Assembly: GCF_901709675.1 (NCBI RefSeq)
Contig: NC_051097.1
Location: 11,076,039 to 11,140,038, forward strand
Direction: 5' to 3'
Origin: Syngnathus acus
Taxonomy: Eukaryota; Chordata; Actinopteri; Syngnathiformes; Syngnathidae
Length of the DNA stretch: 64,000 nucleotides
The first letter of the stretch is position 1, and each line of letters opens with the position of its first letter. The notes beneath the pieces were generated by a model, which was not told where the DNA came from, ran no database searches, and saw only the letters and a list, made by a program, of their open reading frames with translations. Of the stretch, positions 43,816-61,450 are shown piece by piece. A program made the translations under genes and the position numbers.

Positions 43816-46489
43816 TCAACCTTCATTCTTGGAGGAGTGTTCGTCCACATTCCGGTCTGCGTACAAAGGCGGTGACCTCTTGGCTGGGAGATTCCGACTT
43901 CTCTCCTCCTGGTTATCCAGCGCTTGCAGGAATTGAAAGAGACAATGCGAGAAAAATGCTGAAGTTGATGATTTGGGGAGGGAGGTTTCTTTTTAGGATG
44001 GGTCACTCGTCTGCTTTACCTCCCTCCGGGTCTTCAGCGGTACCGCCGTTGTCGCTGTGGGCGGCGGCGGCGACCGTCTGCTTGGGCCCTTCGTTGGCCA
44101 CGATTCGCACCCGGGCGCTCTCGAAGACCGATTTGATGACGATCGAGTCCTCGTAGATCTGCGGTGGACACATCAATTAAATGAGTTGTTGAATTTGTAT
44201 CCAATTGTATCCAACAATATAAATGAGTGGGTGAATTTTTGGAGTATTATCACATAATCTAAATTGCCAGGACCAGCTACTCTGATTGGTCTGTAGTTTG
44301 GCACCGTTTTAAGTGTTCACTATGAACCAGTAGGGGGCGGCACATCACTTAACTTCTTAAATCGACCGGAAGTCCAAACGAAGAAGAGACGAACGTCCGT
44401 GTTACGAGCAAGACGCGCCACCGTTTTTAAAAATGTTTTATTTTTCCTGACGCAACGACTGTAAGTGATTTTTGAGACTACTATGTTTGAAATGTTAACA
44501 TGATGAATGCTTGAGCTGATAGTTTTTTTAAACCTCAAATAGAATTAGCTCGCGCCGCTAATGCTAACCGCGATTGCTAACTGTTTAGCATAAATCAAAT
44601 TAGCTCGTCTAGTGTTTGTTTGATTTTTTTTCTTTTGTCGGACAATAAACTTCTTTTTTTACTTACAAAAAATAACCTTGTTGTCTGACTAAAAGAAAAA
44701 CGTGTTTAGTGTAAAGGAGTTTTGTGGCTATCTGATTATTTATGTGTATACTGCTGTATTTGACTTTTTTTCCCCTCATGTACGGCCAGTGTGCTGAATT
44801 GTCGTAGTAGTGAGGACAAAGAGTGTGCTTGTACATGTCAAAGATAGGAAACAAGTTTCCTGACTTTGTTTTACTGGAGTGTCAAGTTGACATCAAATTT
44901 TGGGGGTACACCTGAGATCCTTCCAGGTTGTACGTCTGAGCGTTGTTACACAACAGGAAAATGTCCTTTTCCAGGTCCCCCACACTTCTGTATTTGTGAT
45001 TACGGACCCGCTCCTGCCAAAAAACGAAACAAATAAACATGTCAATGTGACAGTAGGCACCAACAGGCACTCGTTGACAGACCCTCACCCTGATCCGTCG
45101 GAAGTCCACAGGCTTTCGGATCAGCTCGTAGTACTCGGGAGCTTCCTTCCTGGAAGGCAGCTGGACAAAACCTTTGCTAATCTGTCGACCCAAACTGGAA
45201 GTGTAAAGCAAGTTAGGTTTCTCTTGAGAAGGCGCTAGAAGGTTGCGATGCTGCGCATGTCGGTACTTTGTTTTAGTGACAAACACTGCGGCCACAGATG
45301 CATCGCCAAATGGCAAAAGTATTGTTTCCTCACCCGTCCTTGTAGTTGACCACCATGTCCACCAGCGTGCTGAGTTGCCGGGTGAGTTCGGGCGGATTCG
45401 GGGGGAGCTTCTCGGCAGGCGGTCGCCCTCGTTTCCGTTTGACTTTTTCGCCGGCGGTGTCGTGCGTCGGTAGCGGCGGCGGCCCCGTGTCGCGTCGTTG
45501 CTCGTGTTTGCGCTTCTTTGGGCCGCCGCCGTCCTCCATCTTCCCGCCGGCGTCCGGCTACGGTTCAGGAAAGAGTCCCGCTAAAACTTGAAATTTTGCA
45601 GATCAATGCCAAGAAGGGCCACATTTGCGCACATAAATCCTCCCTTGGAAAAGTTCCTCGATGGAATGCATGACGACAGTCAGCCGGGCTCACCTTTACG
45701 ACAAGTATCGGTAATGCCATCGCAGAAGAAGTCTTGATTTTTGAGGATTTAGAAGTTGCAAATTGTCACTAGTGGGATTTGTTGACAGTATTGTACACAA
45801 AAAGTTGATTGATGAAATATTCATTTTTGAAACGTGACAAAAACAGAGGCTCAGTCGGCCATGTTTTGCGTGGCTCAATTTTATTTCGGAACATATCCCC
45901 GCTAATGTTTTGCCGTCACTTGTCCTTTGCGCATGCAAATTTTTTTTCCAACCGCACTGCCGCTCGCCTTTCAGTTTGTTCTGCGACAGCCGCATTTTGT
46001 TTTGTTGTTTGTTTTGTTTTTCTCAGCCCACGATATAATTCGCGCATACATGCGAGCAAAGCGGACACAACCCCGATCCACGCATTGTCAAGGACATGAC
46101 TGGCGGCGCGCTGAGATGTTGGTAAACAAACTAAATGCACACAAGCGGGACATTAGGTGGGGGTGGGGGGGTTCGTCCGTGCGGCTGCGGGAGGGTGACG
46201 AGGGGGGCGTCTGCAGCATCACCCCGGAGGAATGAAGGCGTAATCCCCGGCAGCCGACCACATTCCCGCCACGCCGAGCCTTGCCTCCTCCCCGACTAAT
46301 CTTAGCCAGATTACACCCCCCCCCCTCTCTCTCTCGGACCAGAAACGCTCCCTCTCCCGCACGCGTCCAGCCGGGGAATGTCGGGATGTTTACCTGAGCG
46401 CGGTCTGCGGGATCCAGCGCGGCGACGGCGGCAGCGGCGGGGGAGAGAATTAGCAAGCCCGCATAGCAGCGAGCTGCTAGTCTCTTCAT
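43816..46489 (-). CDS. SMARCA2-like bromodomain-only protein (no ATPase)
   Basis: Matches only the C-terminal end of SMARCA2/BRM. Exons 5' to 3': 46394-46489 (tentative), 45334-45557, 45089-45194, 44912-45013, 44020-44158, 43816-43922 (tentative). They join in phase to 774 bases, 257 residues. Exon 2 encodes a basic stretch and the AT-hook [20 protein letters not shown]. Exons 3-5 encode a complete bromodomain: [34 protein letters not shown], then [12 protein letters not shown] with the acetyl-lysine-binding Asn, and [26 protein letters not shown] and LEGSQ favour SMARCA2 over SMARCA4. The helicase/ATPase, HSA and SnAC regions are absent, and there is no room for them before kank1. If translated it could bind acetylated histones but not remodel. 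Start uncertain: the tentative first exon or the ATG at 45539. Confidence 0.75.
44327..44341 (+). promoter_or_regulatory. CTCF-like motif in the smarca2-like gene
   Basis: CCAGTAGGGGGCGGC is a good CTCF core match within the intron between the third bromodomain exon and the preceding one. Confidence 0.4.
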
Positions 46490-46760
46490 CAGCTGATCAC
46501 TCAACGAGAAGCAGAAAGGGGGAGCATCGGGGGGGGTGGGGGGGAGCACTATGTTTTCATATACAAATCAATGAGGGGGGGGGGCAATGCGGACGCTCCC
46601 GTCTGCATCGCTTCCCGACGTCTGCGCCAGGCCCCGAGCGCGTCTCCCTCTCCCTCCGCATGCTTTCAACATCCGGACTCCCTTTCTTCTCTTTGCCCCC
46701 CTCCTCCCCCCCCAGCCCCCCCCCTCAAAGGTCCGCGTTTGACTTTGCATTCCATCTGAG
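46150..46760 (-). promoter_or_regulatory. CpG-rich promoter of the bromodomain gene
   Basis: G/C-rich and CpG-dense compared with its surroundings, with several long C or G runs. It encloses the tentative first exon (46394-46489), whose donor CAG|GTAAAC is good and whose phase (0) fits the next exon. It lies between the kank1 3' end and the bromodomain exons, so it most likely drives the short smarca2-like transcript. Start site not resolved. Confidence 0.4.
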
Positions 46761-47802
46761 CTTAGAGGGGAAGCGTCCCAACACGCTCTAAACGCAAGGA
46801 GTCGTATTACAAGCGAGGGAAAAGGGTCTTAACGGCCCAGGCAAAGTCGACCCCTGGCGACATCTGGTTGCCGTTAAGACGTTCATCGTATTTTTCCATC
46901 AGGCCCAACAAAACCGGTTAGAAAAAAACAAAAAAGTTGTAGAAAACATTTTGGCTGGTCCGCATATGAGATGTGGACAGAAATGCGTCTCCACGTGCAT
47001 TTGAACGGGAATCGGCTTCGCATCGTTTTAGCATCGTGACTAAAAACTGCGTTCATTTTGATCATCGGGCTGATTTCGGAGCAGCTTAAAGTTCCACCCT
47101 AAAATGAACTGATGCATGTTTTTTATTTTCTGACATTGTCTTGCCAACGAGCATTCGAGGCAGCCTCGCTCCATCTTGCAAGTCCAGCAATGCAAAAGTA
47201 GCCAGTTCAAATATTGAAGCGATCGAATCATAACGAGCAGTTTCAAGTCGTCCGTCTGCATTCAAATTGACTCGCAGTCCAGCGTTGTCTCCAGCAGATG
47301 AATGCACGGAAACCGACATCAGTCGTTTTTTTTTTTCCTCCAGGAACCGCTCAAAAAAAAAAAAAAAAAATTGCTGCCTGTTGCCGTGGCAACAGCAAAT
47401 TGATGGTCGGCAGCGCTTGTGTATGATTTGATTTGATTGCGCTTGCGAGGAAACCGCTCTCGCACAAACGCGCACACACGCATGAGCGCGTCATGACAGA
47501 AAAGGCATCACTTGAACTCGATTTATTTCTATTGTGCAAGATGGCGGCGAGAACGACAAAGCCGGCGAGAGGAGCAAACGCAATCGAGAGGACGCTCCAG
47601 CTACAATAGATGATAATGGGCCATCTTGAGCAGGCACTTGATTTTGCCGATTCTTTGTTGTCGTTGCGTGCGTTTCGATTGTGCCAGGTGGAATTTGGGG
47701 AAACAAAATCATTTCTGACTTGAAACACAGATGACAGCATATTGTCGGGAGAAAATGGCAAGCTTCCGGTCGCCTTGCGTTTAGTCTGCGTCCAGACACC
47801 AA
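46761..47802. other. Spacer between kank1 and the smarca2-like gene
   Basis: I find no exon here: no DMRT DM-domain exon and none of the SMARCA2 helicase exons expected between these two genes in the ancestral order. Poly-T/A runs at 47325-47370 and a G/C patch near 47450-47600 are present. Part of it is presumably kank1 3' UTR. Confidence 0.45.
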
Positions 47803-52885
<5,083 letters not shown>

Positions 52886-54376
52886 ACTACCGTCTCCCGG
52901 TTATGAAGAACACCTGAAGTGGAGAACCTTTATGTTACGACTATTGCAAAAGAAGCTTTCTTAAGCCTGTATGCAAAATAAAAACTCTGCGCTACCTTAT
53001 TGACGTTCAAGCCTGACCTCGGTACTCCTCGCCCTCTCTGTTTTCTATGTTCTTTTTTTGTCTATTGGAATGCTTTTGACCATCATATCGCAGAGGCCGT
53101 CCCACATAAAGAGGAGGGACGTCAAGTGGAGGAGGGTTTGGCCATCCTGCGCAAACTGTTTTCAACACAAACCATCCCCAAAATGTCATGTCTCGCTACA
53201 CGGACTAAACTTGCTCTATAATTACTTCCCTCTAAATGCCAGCTGCCACTCTTGGCTCTTGTCTCTTCACCGCAGAGTCCTTTCGCTAAGTTTGGAAGTC
53301 ATTTCTGAACTGTTAACTTCATAAAAGAAAAAAAGAGCACTTGGTTCGACTGGAGTTGAACATCATTTAAAGATACTCGATTACACACAAAAGCCAGTCA
53401 AAGAAACAATCATTGTTACCTGAAACATCGGCGAAGCCCCTTTGCGCCATGAGGACGTTTTCAACAGCTCATCCTTTTGCCATGCATCGCAACGCACACG
53501 TGCTCATCTTAATCGATCGCCATTGTGCGCTATAAGAGCATCTCACTTTCAATGTCGCTGCCGCACAGAGCACATTCCGCAATTGAATGCAGCTAAGCGT
53601 ACAATGCTTACCTAAAGGAAATGCAATACTGTCATTGACATAGCACTTTCTTAACACCAATGGGAGGGAGCAAGTGTTCTTTAGTCACAGTAGTCTGATA
53701 GGCTATTCTTGATGTGGTGTGACAAGTTTATCATAATAATAATGGGATACGTTTGGGTTCATAAATTAATTTAATGTTTCAAAAAACTTTAAGAGAGATT
53801 TTTTTTATTCTGCCTCTGTTTGATTTCACATCCTAAAACGGTTCATCAGACTCAAGCATGCTAAATTGTTTGTTTCTTTCTTTCTGAAGACTCTGCCAGA
53901 ATCCGACTTCTGGCAAAACTTGCGTGTGTTTCCTTTTTTATCCCCGTTTTTATTCATTAACAACGCTAATTAACGAAATGGAATGAGTTCTTTTTGATGA
54001 AGCGCAAAATAATCAGGGTGGACTACGTATCCCATCATGCAACGCGCCGTGTCGCTTGATGATGACGCATTGATCCGTGCGCCGTATTTGTTTACAGTTT
54101 AGCTGTCGGAAGCTGATGAAAACGGCGCTCAAAACTAATTTAACGGTGTGTATTTTTTTTTGCCAAAGTTATCTTTTGACTCCGTATGCTTTTGTTCGTC
54201 GCTAATGACTTGCTAATATGCTAATATTCGTAAGCGAGTCAATGACGCATTGTTTTTACTCACGACGAGCTAGTTATCTCGCTAGCACTTGAACACTTGG
54301 CTAACATCACTTTGCCTCATTTTTTATTTTTCCGCAGTTCGTGTGATAAATATAAGTATCAGACGTTCCTGCCACA
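52886..54376. other. kank1-mzt2 divergent interval
   Basis: No coding exon is recognised. It should contain kank1 5' exons or promoter (minus) and the mzt2 promoter and 5' UTR (plus; G/C-richer with CRE-like GATGACGCA near 54060). A sequence encoding the missing first half of the kank1 KN motif was looked for and not found. Confidence 0.4.
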
Positions 54377-55683
54377 ATGTCCCAGCAAGCGGCACCCTCC
54401 GCTGCGGACTCCCCGGCGTTGGTGGTGACCACCAGCGTGCAGAAATACGCCATAAAGAAAAAGGAGATCCTAAACGCAGAGGAGAGTGAGTTGTATGAGC
54501 TGAGCCAGGCTGCGGGCATCACTGTGGACCAGGAAGTGTTCAAGTCAGTCCGGGGAATCAATTCCATTTTCAGTTTTTTAATACCACAATTTAACTGACA
54601 TTTCCCATTGATTGACAGCCATGTCCTTCTAGGATCCTGGTGGACTTGCTGAAGATGAACGTGGCCCCTCAAGCGGTCTTCCAGACTCTGAAGGCCATGT
54701 GTGCCGGCCAAAGGGTCACCGAAAGCTGTGGCGGCGATTCCGTCACGGCCTCTCACGGCGCCGGAATCACCACGACCAAGGCGGATGCCAGAGGTGAGGA
54801 TATTAAAACGATGGCAGCCCATCTGCACTTACTAATTGTTTTCATTTCTTCACAACTCAACAAGATGAGATCTCCGGAAAGAGTGCTAAAGTCCCCGCGG
54901 GTGTTTCCACGGGGCCCGGACCCCGAGCCACCAGGGTCAGCGCCAAAATGGCGGCCTACGGCTCCCAAGACGTCGGCAGCGCTCCTCATGCTCAAGGTCT
55001 TGCTCGCATTTTTGCTTTTATGTGTGCTGTGTTTGTTAATGTGTGTTGATTTGTCTCCATGGAAGTGAGTTTGTTATTGTACGTTGTGTGTTTTTATGCG
55101 TTTCAGTGTGTGCGTGTAGTATTTATTACTTCTTTAATGCAACGTGTTTCTGAGTACTGCCTGTGTGTTATTGTGTAATACTTACCGTGTGTTTACGTTG
55201 TTATATTCTGAGAGTGTTTTCATCATTCTCTTACTACTAATACGAATGATAATTAGCCATAAAACAAAAAACAAAATTAATTCATTTTGTATTGCAAAAG
55301 CTTTCCAATTTAGAGCAAAATAAATAGTGTAGGAAGGTCACATTTAAAGTTTTCAAAAATTTAAAAGGAACACTAGTCTGACTTTATGTAGGAACAGGAC
55401 AAGCAAATATTTTGGCGTGCATCATAATATTTTACAACTCCGATAGACTTCACTGAAATCAACACTTTCCGCATCGGAGCGCATTTTCCCCATCCGGCGT
55501 GTTTTCCCATCTATATTTTACGGTTCATCAGCAGCGCGAAGCAAAGCGACATCCTCTTCATCAACAAATCCCGCCGACAAGACACGTGATGCCTCTGGCC
55601 AGCGCGTGCAACGGCAGCCCAGCGCCAGCAGGGGACAGAAGACCAAAAGCTCTGGAAGCAGCAGCTCCTCCTCGCAGATGTGA
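54377..55683 (+). CDS. mzt2: Mitotic-spindle organizing protein 2
   Basis: Small subunit of the gamma-tubulin ring complex; MZT2 pairs with the N-terminal region of GCP proteins and helps recruit the complex for microtubule nucleation. Exons: 54377-54543, 54633-54793, 54865-54996, 55532-55683. They join in phase to 612 bases, 203 residues; mammalian MZT2 has about 158, the excess being low-complexity tail. The conserved core is ESELYELSQAAGITVDQEVF followed by KILVDLLKMNVAPQAVFQTL and KAMCAGQR. The last exon keeps the tail motif SGQRVQRQPSASR and ends in a serine run, SSSSSSQM. The donor of exon 3 (CAAG|GTCTTG) is weak but phase and the conserved tail fix it. Poly(A) signal at 56039. Confidence 0.9.
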
Positions 55684-56038
55684 CCTGACTACAGACAATC
55701 ATGGAAATAGGAAACCATTTCACTTACATTGATAGGGAACATCATAGATATTTATTTGTCCTGGCACGGTCAGCTGATCTGGAAGGAAGTGCCTTGATCT
55801 GCTCGACCAAATGCGGGAGTCCCTCATCCAAGAACAAAATTGTGCCCAGCCAAAATACAGAGCGGCTCCTAGTAACTCTGTAAAAATTGGAGTGGCTGGT
55901 TAACAAAAAGTTCACGTCAGGTTCATGCTCACGGTGCACATTGGTTGGGAATTATTGCTCAACCGTATTGTAGGAACTTATAAAAATCATGTAACAAATG
56001 TTCTGGTAGCATCTGTGTGCATCTTTAAATGTTTTCAT

Positions 56039-56044
56039 AATAAA
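56039..56044 (+). terminator. mzt2: mzt2 polyadenylation signal
   Basis: AATAAA about 355 bases after the stop codon, in TTTTCATAATAAAGCTT, with GT-rich sequence just beyond (ATGTTCCTGTCTT). Confidence 0.65.
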
Positions 56045-58130
56045 GCTTAAAATAAAAAAAAAAATGTTCCTGTCTTATTTTTTGGAGTAATTATTAGAAT
56101 TTTAGAAAAACAGATTTACTAAGCCTGAGCTTAGAAAAATTCATTGCAGGGTTAGGTTGCGTGAACTGAATGTTTGATTTGTGTCACATGGGGGCAGTAG
56201 AGTAACGCTGAAATCATACCCCCCCTTCCCTCACCCACCAATGCTCCCTCCCCCACTTTACGTGCTCAAATTGTTGCAGGGATCCTTCTTGATTGGAGTG
56301 AAAGTGGAGCTGAACTGCATGTTTTGTTTGCCTCTCCGCACGCGCGTGTGTAAATGGAGAGGCGGTATGCAGCTTCAGGGGTCATTTTAAAGTCCACGGC
56401 CCGCCCGCCTTTTATGTGGCCGTCCATCCTGTTTATACGGCCCTGCCTGTGCACATTGATAGCGGCGTGCCTGTAATTGATGGTGCCATATTGCTGCGCT
56501 GCAGCCGGTTTAATGGGCCTTGACGGAGCAAAAGGGGAACGCGGCACGGGACTGAGCTTAACCCTTCCCGCGCCGCGTCCCGGCTCCTCGCAAACGGGGC
56601 CCTGGGTGATTAGCGTGCCGCCGCTCTGCGTAATGGCCGCTTGCTTCATGATCAAGGAAGCGCGGACGCCCCTCTGACTCCACTTCCAAGAATAAACAGT
56701 CGCCAGCTGCCACCGCTCGCCTCTGTTGTCGCTCGCAGGCGGCCTAAATGTGTTTGACAAAGCCGGTAAACGGCAGGGAATTTATTCTCAGGCTGCCTGC
56801 GGCTCCACGTGTCACCTCTAGGGGGCAGTGTGGCCCCGAGATGCTTGGGGACCCCCCCCCTCCCCAAACCACCCCGTATCGGTCCACCACGCCTGGCCTT
56901 TTGGATGTGTTTATTTTCTTATGAGGGAATTTCACTCTTCCATTAAATAGAGAGCGCCATCCCTCACAAAGGCGCGTGCGTCCGCACGCTATATGCGCCA
57001 TTAATCAATAGAGACGAGCAAACTGCGCGCCTCGGCCGTATTGTGCGAGGCGAGCGAGGCGGCACGTTAAAGAATGAGCGCTTCAAATCGTTAGCGTAAG
57101 CGCTTCGGCACGATGCCTAAAACAAGCACGCTCGAGACAACGTTTGTGATTGGCGGCAATGTCCACAAGCCGTCCGAGAGCGATACGGCGCCCGAGAGCC
57201 TCCAGGGACGTTTCGTGTCTGGGAAAATATTCCGTCCAATGGTTTGTACTTCATTGGTACAGATAAATATGAAAGGCTACGATAATCGTTTTGTTTCAGA
57301 TAAATCTTTTGACATATTCCAACGATCAGTCCTGCAACATTCCTAGGAAATCATTTTGTCCCAACACGAGTGAGCTCTTTTCATGCGCCTCCCCGGGGGC
57401 ACTGTGTCGATGGCTCCTCTTTAGAGTTTTCAGTGGACCGAGGCCGACTTTTGCCGGGAGACACCGCGGACGGGTCGGCGAACAAAGTGAATTTCAGCTC
57501 AGCTTGATCTCGGGAGCACTTTAAAACTACAACTGCAGAGAGTAACTTGTAAACAAAGATACACTACACCAAGTCGATGACCACTGAAAATAACAACTTA
57601 TATACTGTAAGGCATTTAATGTCTTCTATCGGATCTCTTTAAGGATGTCATTTAAAAAAAAAAAAAGCAGTATGCAGACTTGTAGGAACAGGTGTAGTGC
57701 GGCATCATAGTGCAGGTGTGCCTAATATTGTGGTCGCCGGCTTTGGGAATCGTATTCCCTGTGTGCAGTCGAGTGCATCGGAATCCTGTTTTCTTGCTCA
57801 GTGCTTCTTCCCCCCACCCCATCCACCCCACCCCACCGCCTCCATCCTTCCATCCTCCTGGCCGGTGCCCGCCTGCAGATTGGCTATTTCCCGCGCCCGG
57901 CCGGCCGAGCTCTTATCAGCCGGCCGAGTGCTGATTGTTGCTGTGTCTCTCAGGCTGACTGACAGTTGGCGCGCTGGCTGCTGAAATGGCTGATTTGGTC
58001 AGTGTTTGTCTGCGCTGCCTTATCTGCAGCGCTTATATTAACTGCCTTGACAGTGTGCGCCGGCAGTCTCGCTCCATCTTGCGGAGGATTGGGGTGGGGG
58101 GGTGCTTCCGCCATCCCTACTGTCTCTATC
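56045..58130. other. Gene-free region with conserved-element-like patches
   Basis: No coding exon is recognised. The segment 56380-56700 has mixed G/C and A/T composition without repeats and contains homeodomain-type cores (GTAATTGAT, GATTAG). This is the texture of a vertebrate conserved non-coding element. Similar texture recurs at 56890-57110. Conservation itself cannot be judged from one sequence. Confidence 0.35.
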
Positions 58131-58137
58131 CGCTCCT

Positions 58138-58164
58138 GTGTGTGTGTGTGTGTTTGATATTTGT

Positions 58165-58218
<54 letters not shown>
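58138..58218. repeat. (TG)n(TA)n microsatellite
   Basis: A short TG run (58138-58152) is followed by an uninterrupted AT/TA run at 58171-58218. Open frames that cross it (long IY repeats) are artefacts. Confidence 0.9.
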
Positions 58219-58222
<4 letters not shown>

Positions 58223-59121
58223 CTGGCGTATGTATGTGTGCATATATGTATTGCACATATATGTGTGCATTTATAGCTCACCTCTATAATTGTCACATTC
58301 TATCCTCCACCATCTGGAAAAAAAAAACCCCACAAACAAATCCCAAGTCATTACTAGCCCCTGTCAGTCAAAGCCGTTTTTTTCCCCTCCATGTCTCTGT
58401 TTGGTGTGATAGGCCCTGACACAAAACGGGGTGGACGAAAGTGTCCCGCCAGTTTTTCTGGGTTTGCCGGTAATAACCGAGGTGAGATGTCGGCTGTGCG
58501 AAAGGGGATCCGGCGCTCTCCCGCTATAGTGCGGATTAAGTCCGAATTTAGAGTTGTGTGCCTTCAACTTGTCACGTCGTGCCGCAGCGTGCCACGTGGC
58601 ACCGAGGTCTACCGCGTGCGGCGTAATTAAGAGCAAGAAGAAAGGGCAGAAAAGGTCCCCAACTAATCTCCCCCGAGCAGTGAGAATATTCCGCCGTTGT
58701 TTGTGATGTCATCCGTTGGAAAAAGTAGCAGCCGCTTGAAGATTTATAATGAGTATAACATCCATCTTTGACATCGTATGTTAGCATGAAGCTAGCAGGC
58801 TTTGGTGAGACAAAAGTAGCGTGACAGATCTTTTGATTTGTTAGCATTAGCGGTGAAAGGGGTACACGCCGATATCTAACGTCCGCACTAATCGGACCCC
58901 CCCGCTGGCATGGTAAGCGTCTCAAATAGACACAACCCGAGCAGGTAAACACGGCCTGCTTAAGCCTTATTTATTTATCCGCTTTATTCGCGAGAGGCTG
59001 TTGGCTCCGTCTGTTAGCGGCAGATGTGGGGACCAGCCGAGTTCACGCTCGCTGGTAAAACCCCCTCGGCGGTACACGCACGCACGCGCACACGCTCGGC
59101 TCCATTCGATGCGTCCTAAAG

Positions 59122-59157
59122 TCAGAATCGGAATCGTTTTTATGGGCCAGGCAATGG
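59122..59157. repeat. Fragment of a teleost AATCAGAATCxxTTTATTGGCC-type repeat
   Basis: GTCAGAATCGGAATCGTTTT followed by TATGGGCCAGG matches the style of a very common teleost repeat tail. A second fragment is at 62162-62193. Family assignment is from memory. Confidence 0.4.
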
Positions 59158-60751
59158 ATTTGTTGCCGCTAGGTGGAGCCACTCAAGTACCTTGGCACCG
59201 TCTCAAAGTTGTGTATGTTGTCCTTTTGGAATTGTGCTGTTTACATTCGTGTGATGCCGCCATCTTGCCCAATCACAACATTGGCACATTAGCAACTTTG
59301 CACACCTTATCTGCACTCGCATTCGTCGGCTTATTAACACCTTCTCAGTAATTTTATTTTATTTTTTTTAAATCATTCTGCGGATCCTTCCTTTAATGTC
59401 TACTAAACGGCACGCACAACCGACACGCCGCTTAGTTCATGTTTGACCAGCTATGCCTTATCTAAATTGCAAAGTTAACGTAGCCTAGCTTTCTCACGGG
59501 TTTTATTGTGACGGATGAAGTTAGGACGTCGTTGGGGGTCGCGTTTTCTTATCGTTCTCGTTTCTCGTTTGCTGGATGTTTATCAAAAGCTTTTTTTTTT
59601 CCCTCCCCTAAAGCAAGTCCTGAAAAGTGCCACTTGAGTGTTCCCACCTGTGGCACGGTGTTAGTTGACGCTTTGTTTAGCGTAGCACGACAGCTTCATG
59701 CAGTCTGTACGTAAATAACAATTTTGTATGCGACGTATTGTCGCGCCGCCGACACGAATGCACGCCCGAGCCGCGACCACGAGCAAACAATCTGCGAGCC
59801 GAACGACGAAGCGCTAATTGGCAACGAAATAATAATCGGAGAATTGTCATTATTTCGACATGTTGTGTGTGTATGACACGTCCTAATTCCAATTAATTAA
59901 GCCAAAGGCAGTTTGGTTGCTGTCTTTGTCTCATTAATTTGCACACTTTCTTTTGTGTTTGTTTGTCTTCTTTTTCCCGCCAGTGTGACATTTTTCATTG
60001 CTTCTAATTGGCTACGTTTAACGCTCAAAAATGAGAACACCTCCAGTTTAGTGATCAGACGCCGGTTATTATCGCGCATGATGCAAATTGAGAGATAAAA
60101 TGCAATTAAACTTTTTTTTTTCTTCTACATGTCGTTGTCGAGATGTTGTTTGCTGCGTTCGTTTCCAAATGCTTAATTACAAGAAAAACATTTTGTTTTG
60201 TTGGCGTTAAAATGCTTTCATGTGTCGTAGAAAGCACTTTGGGGGTGAAAGTTAAAATTCCCGGCTTCCCCCAAAATGTATATTTGCTCAATATTTTGAA
60301 GGCAGCATCTCTCGTACAAACGGTTCGAGGCCTCGCAAAACAATCCCTCACTCGCCGACCCCCCCTCCCTCCCCCTTTTTTGAGGAATGGGCCAAATATC
60401 AGCGTTGTTGTGTTATGTCATGTCAGTGCCCCGACTCCTCTGCATGTGTAAAGACAGATTATCTCCATTTTTCTGCTCGCAGTCGGCGCCGTTTATGCAT
60501 GCATGAGCGCGCTCGCGTGTCGGTTCGCCATTGTGTCGTCTGCCGGCTGGTAGCGGGCCGGCGTCGGCGGCGACGACCCCCATTGTCGACCGCGTGGCGC
60601 CGTACACGTTCACCTGTCTGTCACCTGAGCTGCCAATATTTGCATACACCCCCCCCTGACCTGCCTCCAAATATCTCCACGGCAATGCTTGACTTGTTTT
60701 TTCGCATGCATGCACACTCAGATTATTTTCAATCCCATTCTCCGTTTGAAG

Positions 60752-60830
60752 TAGGGGTGGGCAAAGTTCGGCACGGGGGCCCTGTGCGGCTGCTTTGTGC
60801 TTTATTTAAAATTCAGCATTTTCATGATCA
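60752..60830. repeat. Possible hAT-type repeat fragment
   Basis: TAGGGGTGGGCAAAGTTCGG, then GCACGGGGGCCCTGTGCGGC, resembles the GGGGTGGGCAAACTACGGCC start of common fish hAT-derived repeats. Only one end is visible and no target duplication was found. Confidence 0.3.
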
Positions 60831-61450
60831 AGATTTGTTGCATTATTTTGGGTTGTGTATGGCTTTCATCATCCTTTTCATTCATTTGTTTCATTGAATG
60901 ATTTTTTTTTTTTAGTTATTTATTATTAATGATTAATTTATTGTAAATTCAAATCAAAATCGTGAAATTTGTTTCATTCTAATCAAATCAATTTAAATTT
61001 ATTTTACAGTCTCATAATATTTGTTGCATTAATTTAGCCTTCTTGGTTTTTTCATGTATTTATTCACTTTACTTTTCATCAATTTATTGCAAATATAAAT
61101 AAGAGGAAACCTAATTTCATGACCAAAATAGAAAGTCTAAAATGAAATAGTCAATATTAGCAAACAAAGCGCCCAACTTGAACGCTTGTTGTGTATTAAC
61201 ACGCAAACTTGGATGAAATGTTCTTTTATCCAAGTCAATCTGGTCGTCGGTCTATCTTTGGCAAGACGGTCGCACGCCGTCACGTGGCGCCGACAGTAAT
61301 CAGCCAGCAGTGATTCGGAGTCTTCTTTCATCCATCTTTTCCCATTTCACTCGGGTGACTTTCCATTTCCTCGCCATCTTCAGCCTCATATTCCGCCTCT
61401 ATCTCCAGACGCCAAAACACCCCTCCTCATCCGCCCCCCCTCCCCTTCCC

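Larger units (their letters stand above)
58219..61450. other. Gene-free region, enhancer-like in places
   Basis: No coding exon is recognised. The segment 59800-60110 is rich in homeodomain-type TAATT(A/G) sites (CGCTAATTGGC, CAATTAATTAAGCC, CTCATTAATTTGC, CTTCTAATTGGC) with little repeat content. An A/T-rich low-complexity stretch fills 60898-61100. Confidence 0.35.

Noticed and set aside
58038-58419. Frames with long isoleucine-tyrosine runs.
   Set aside because: Translation of the (TA)n microsatellite.
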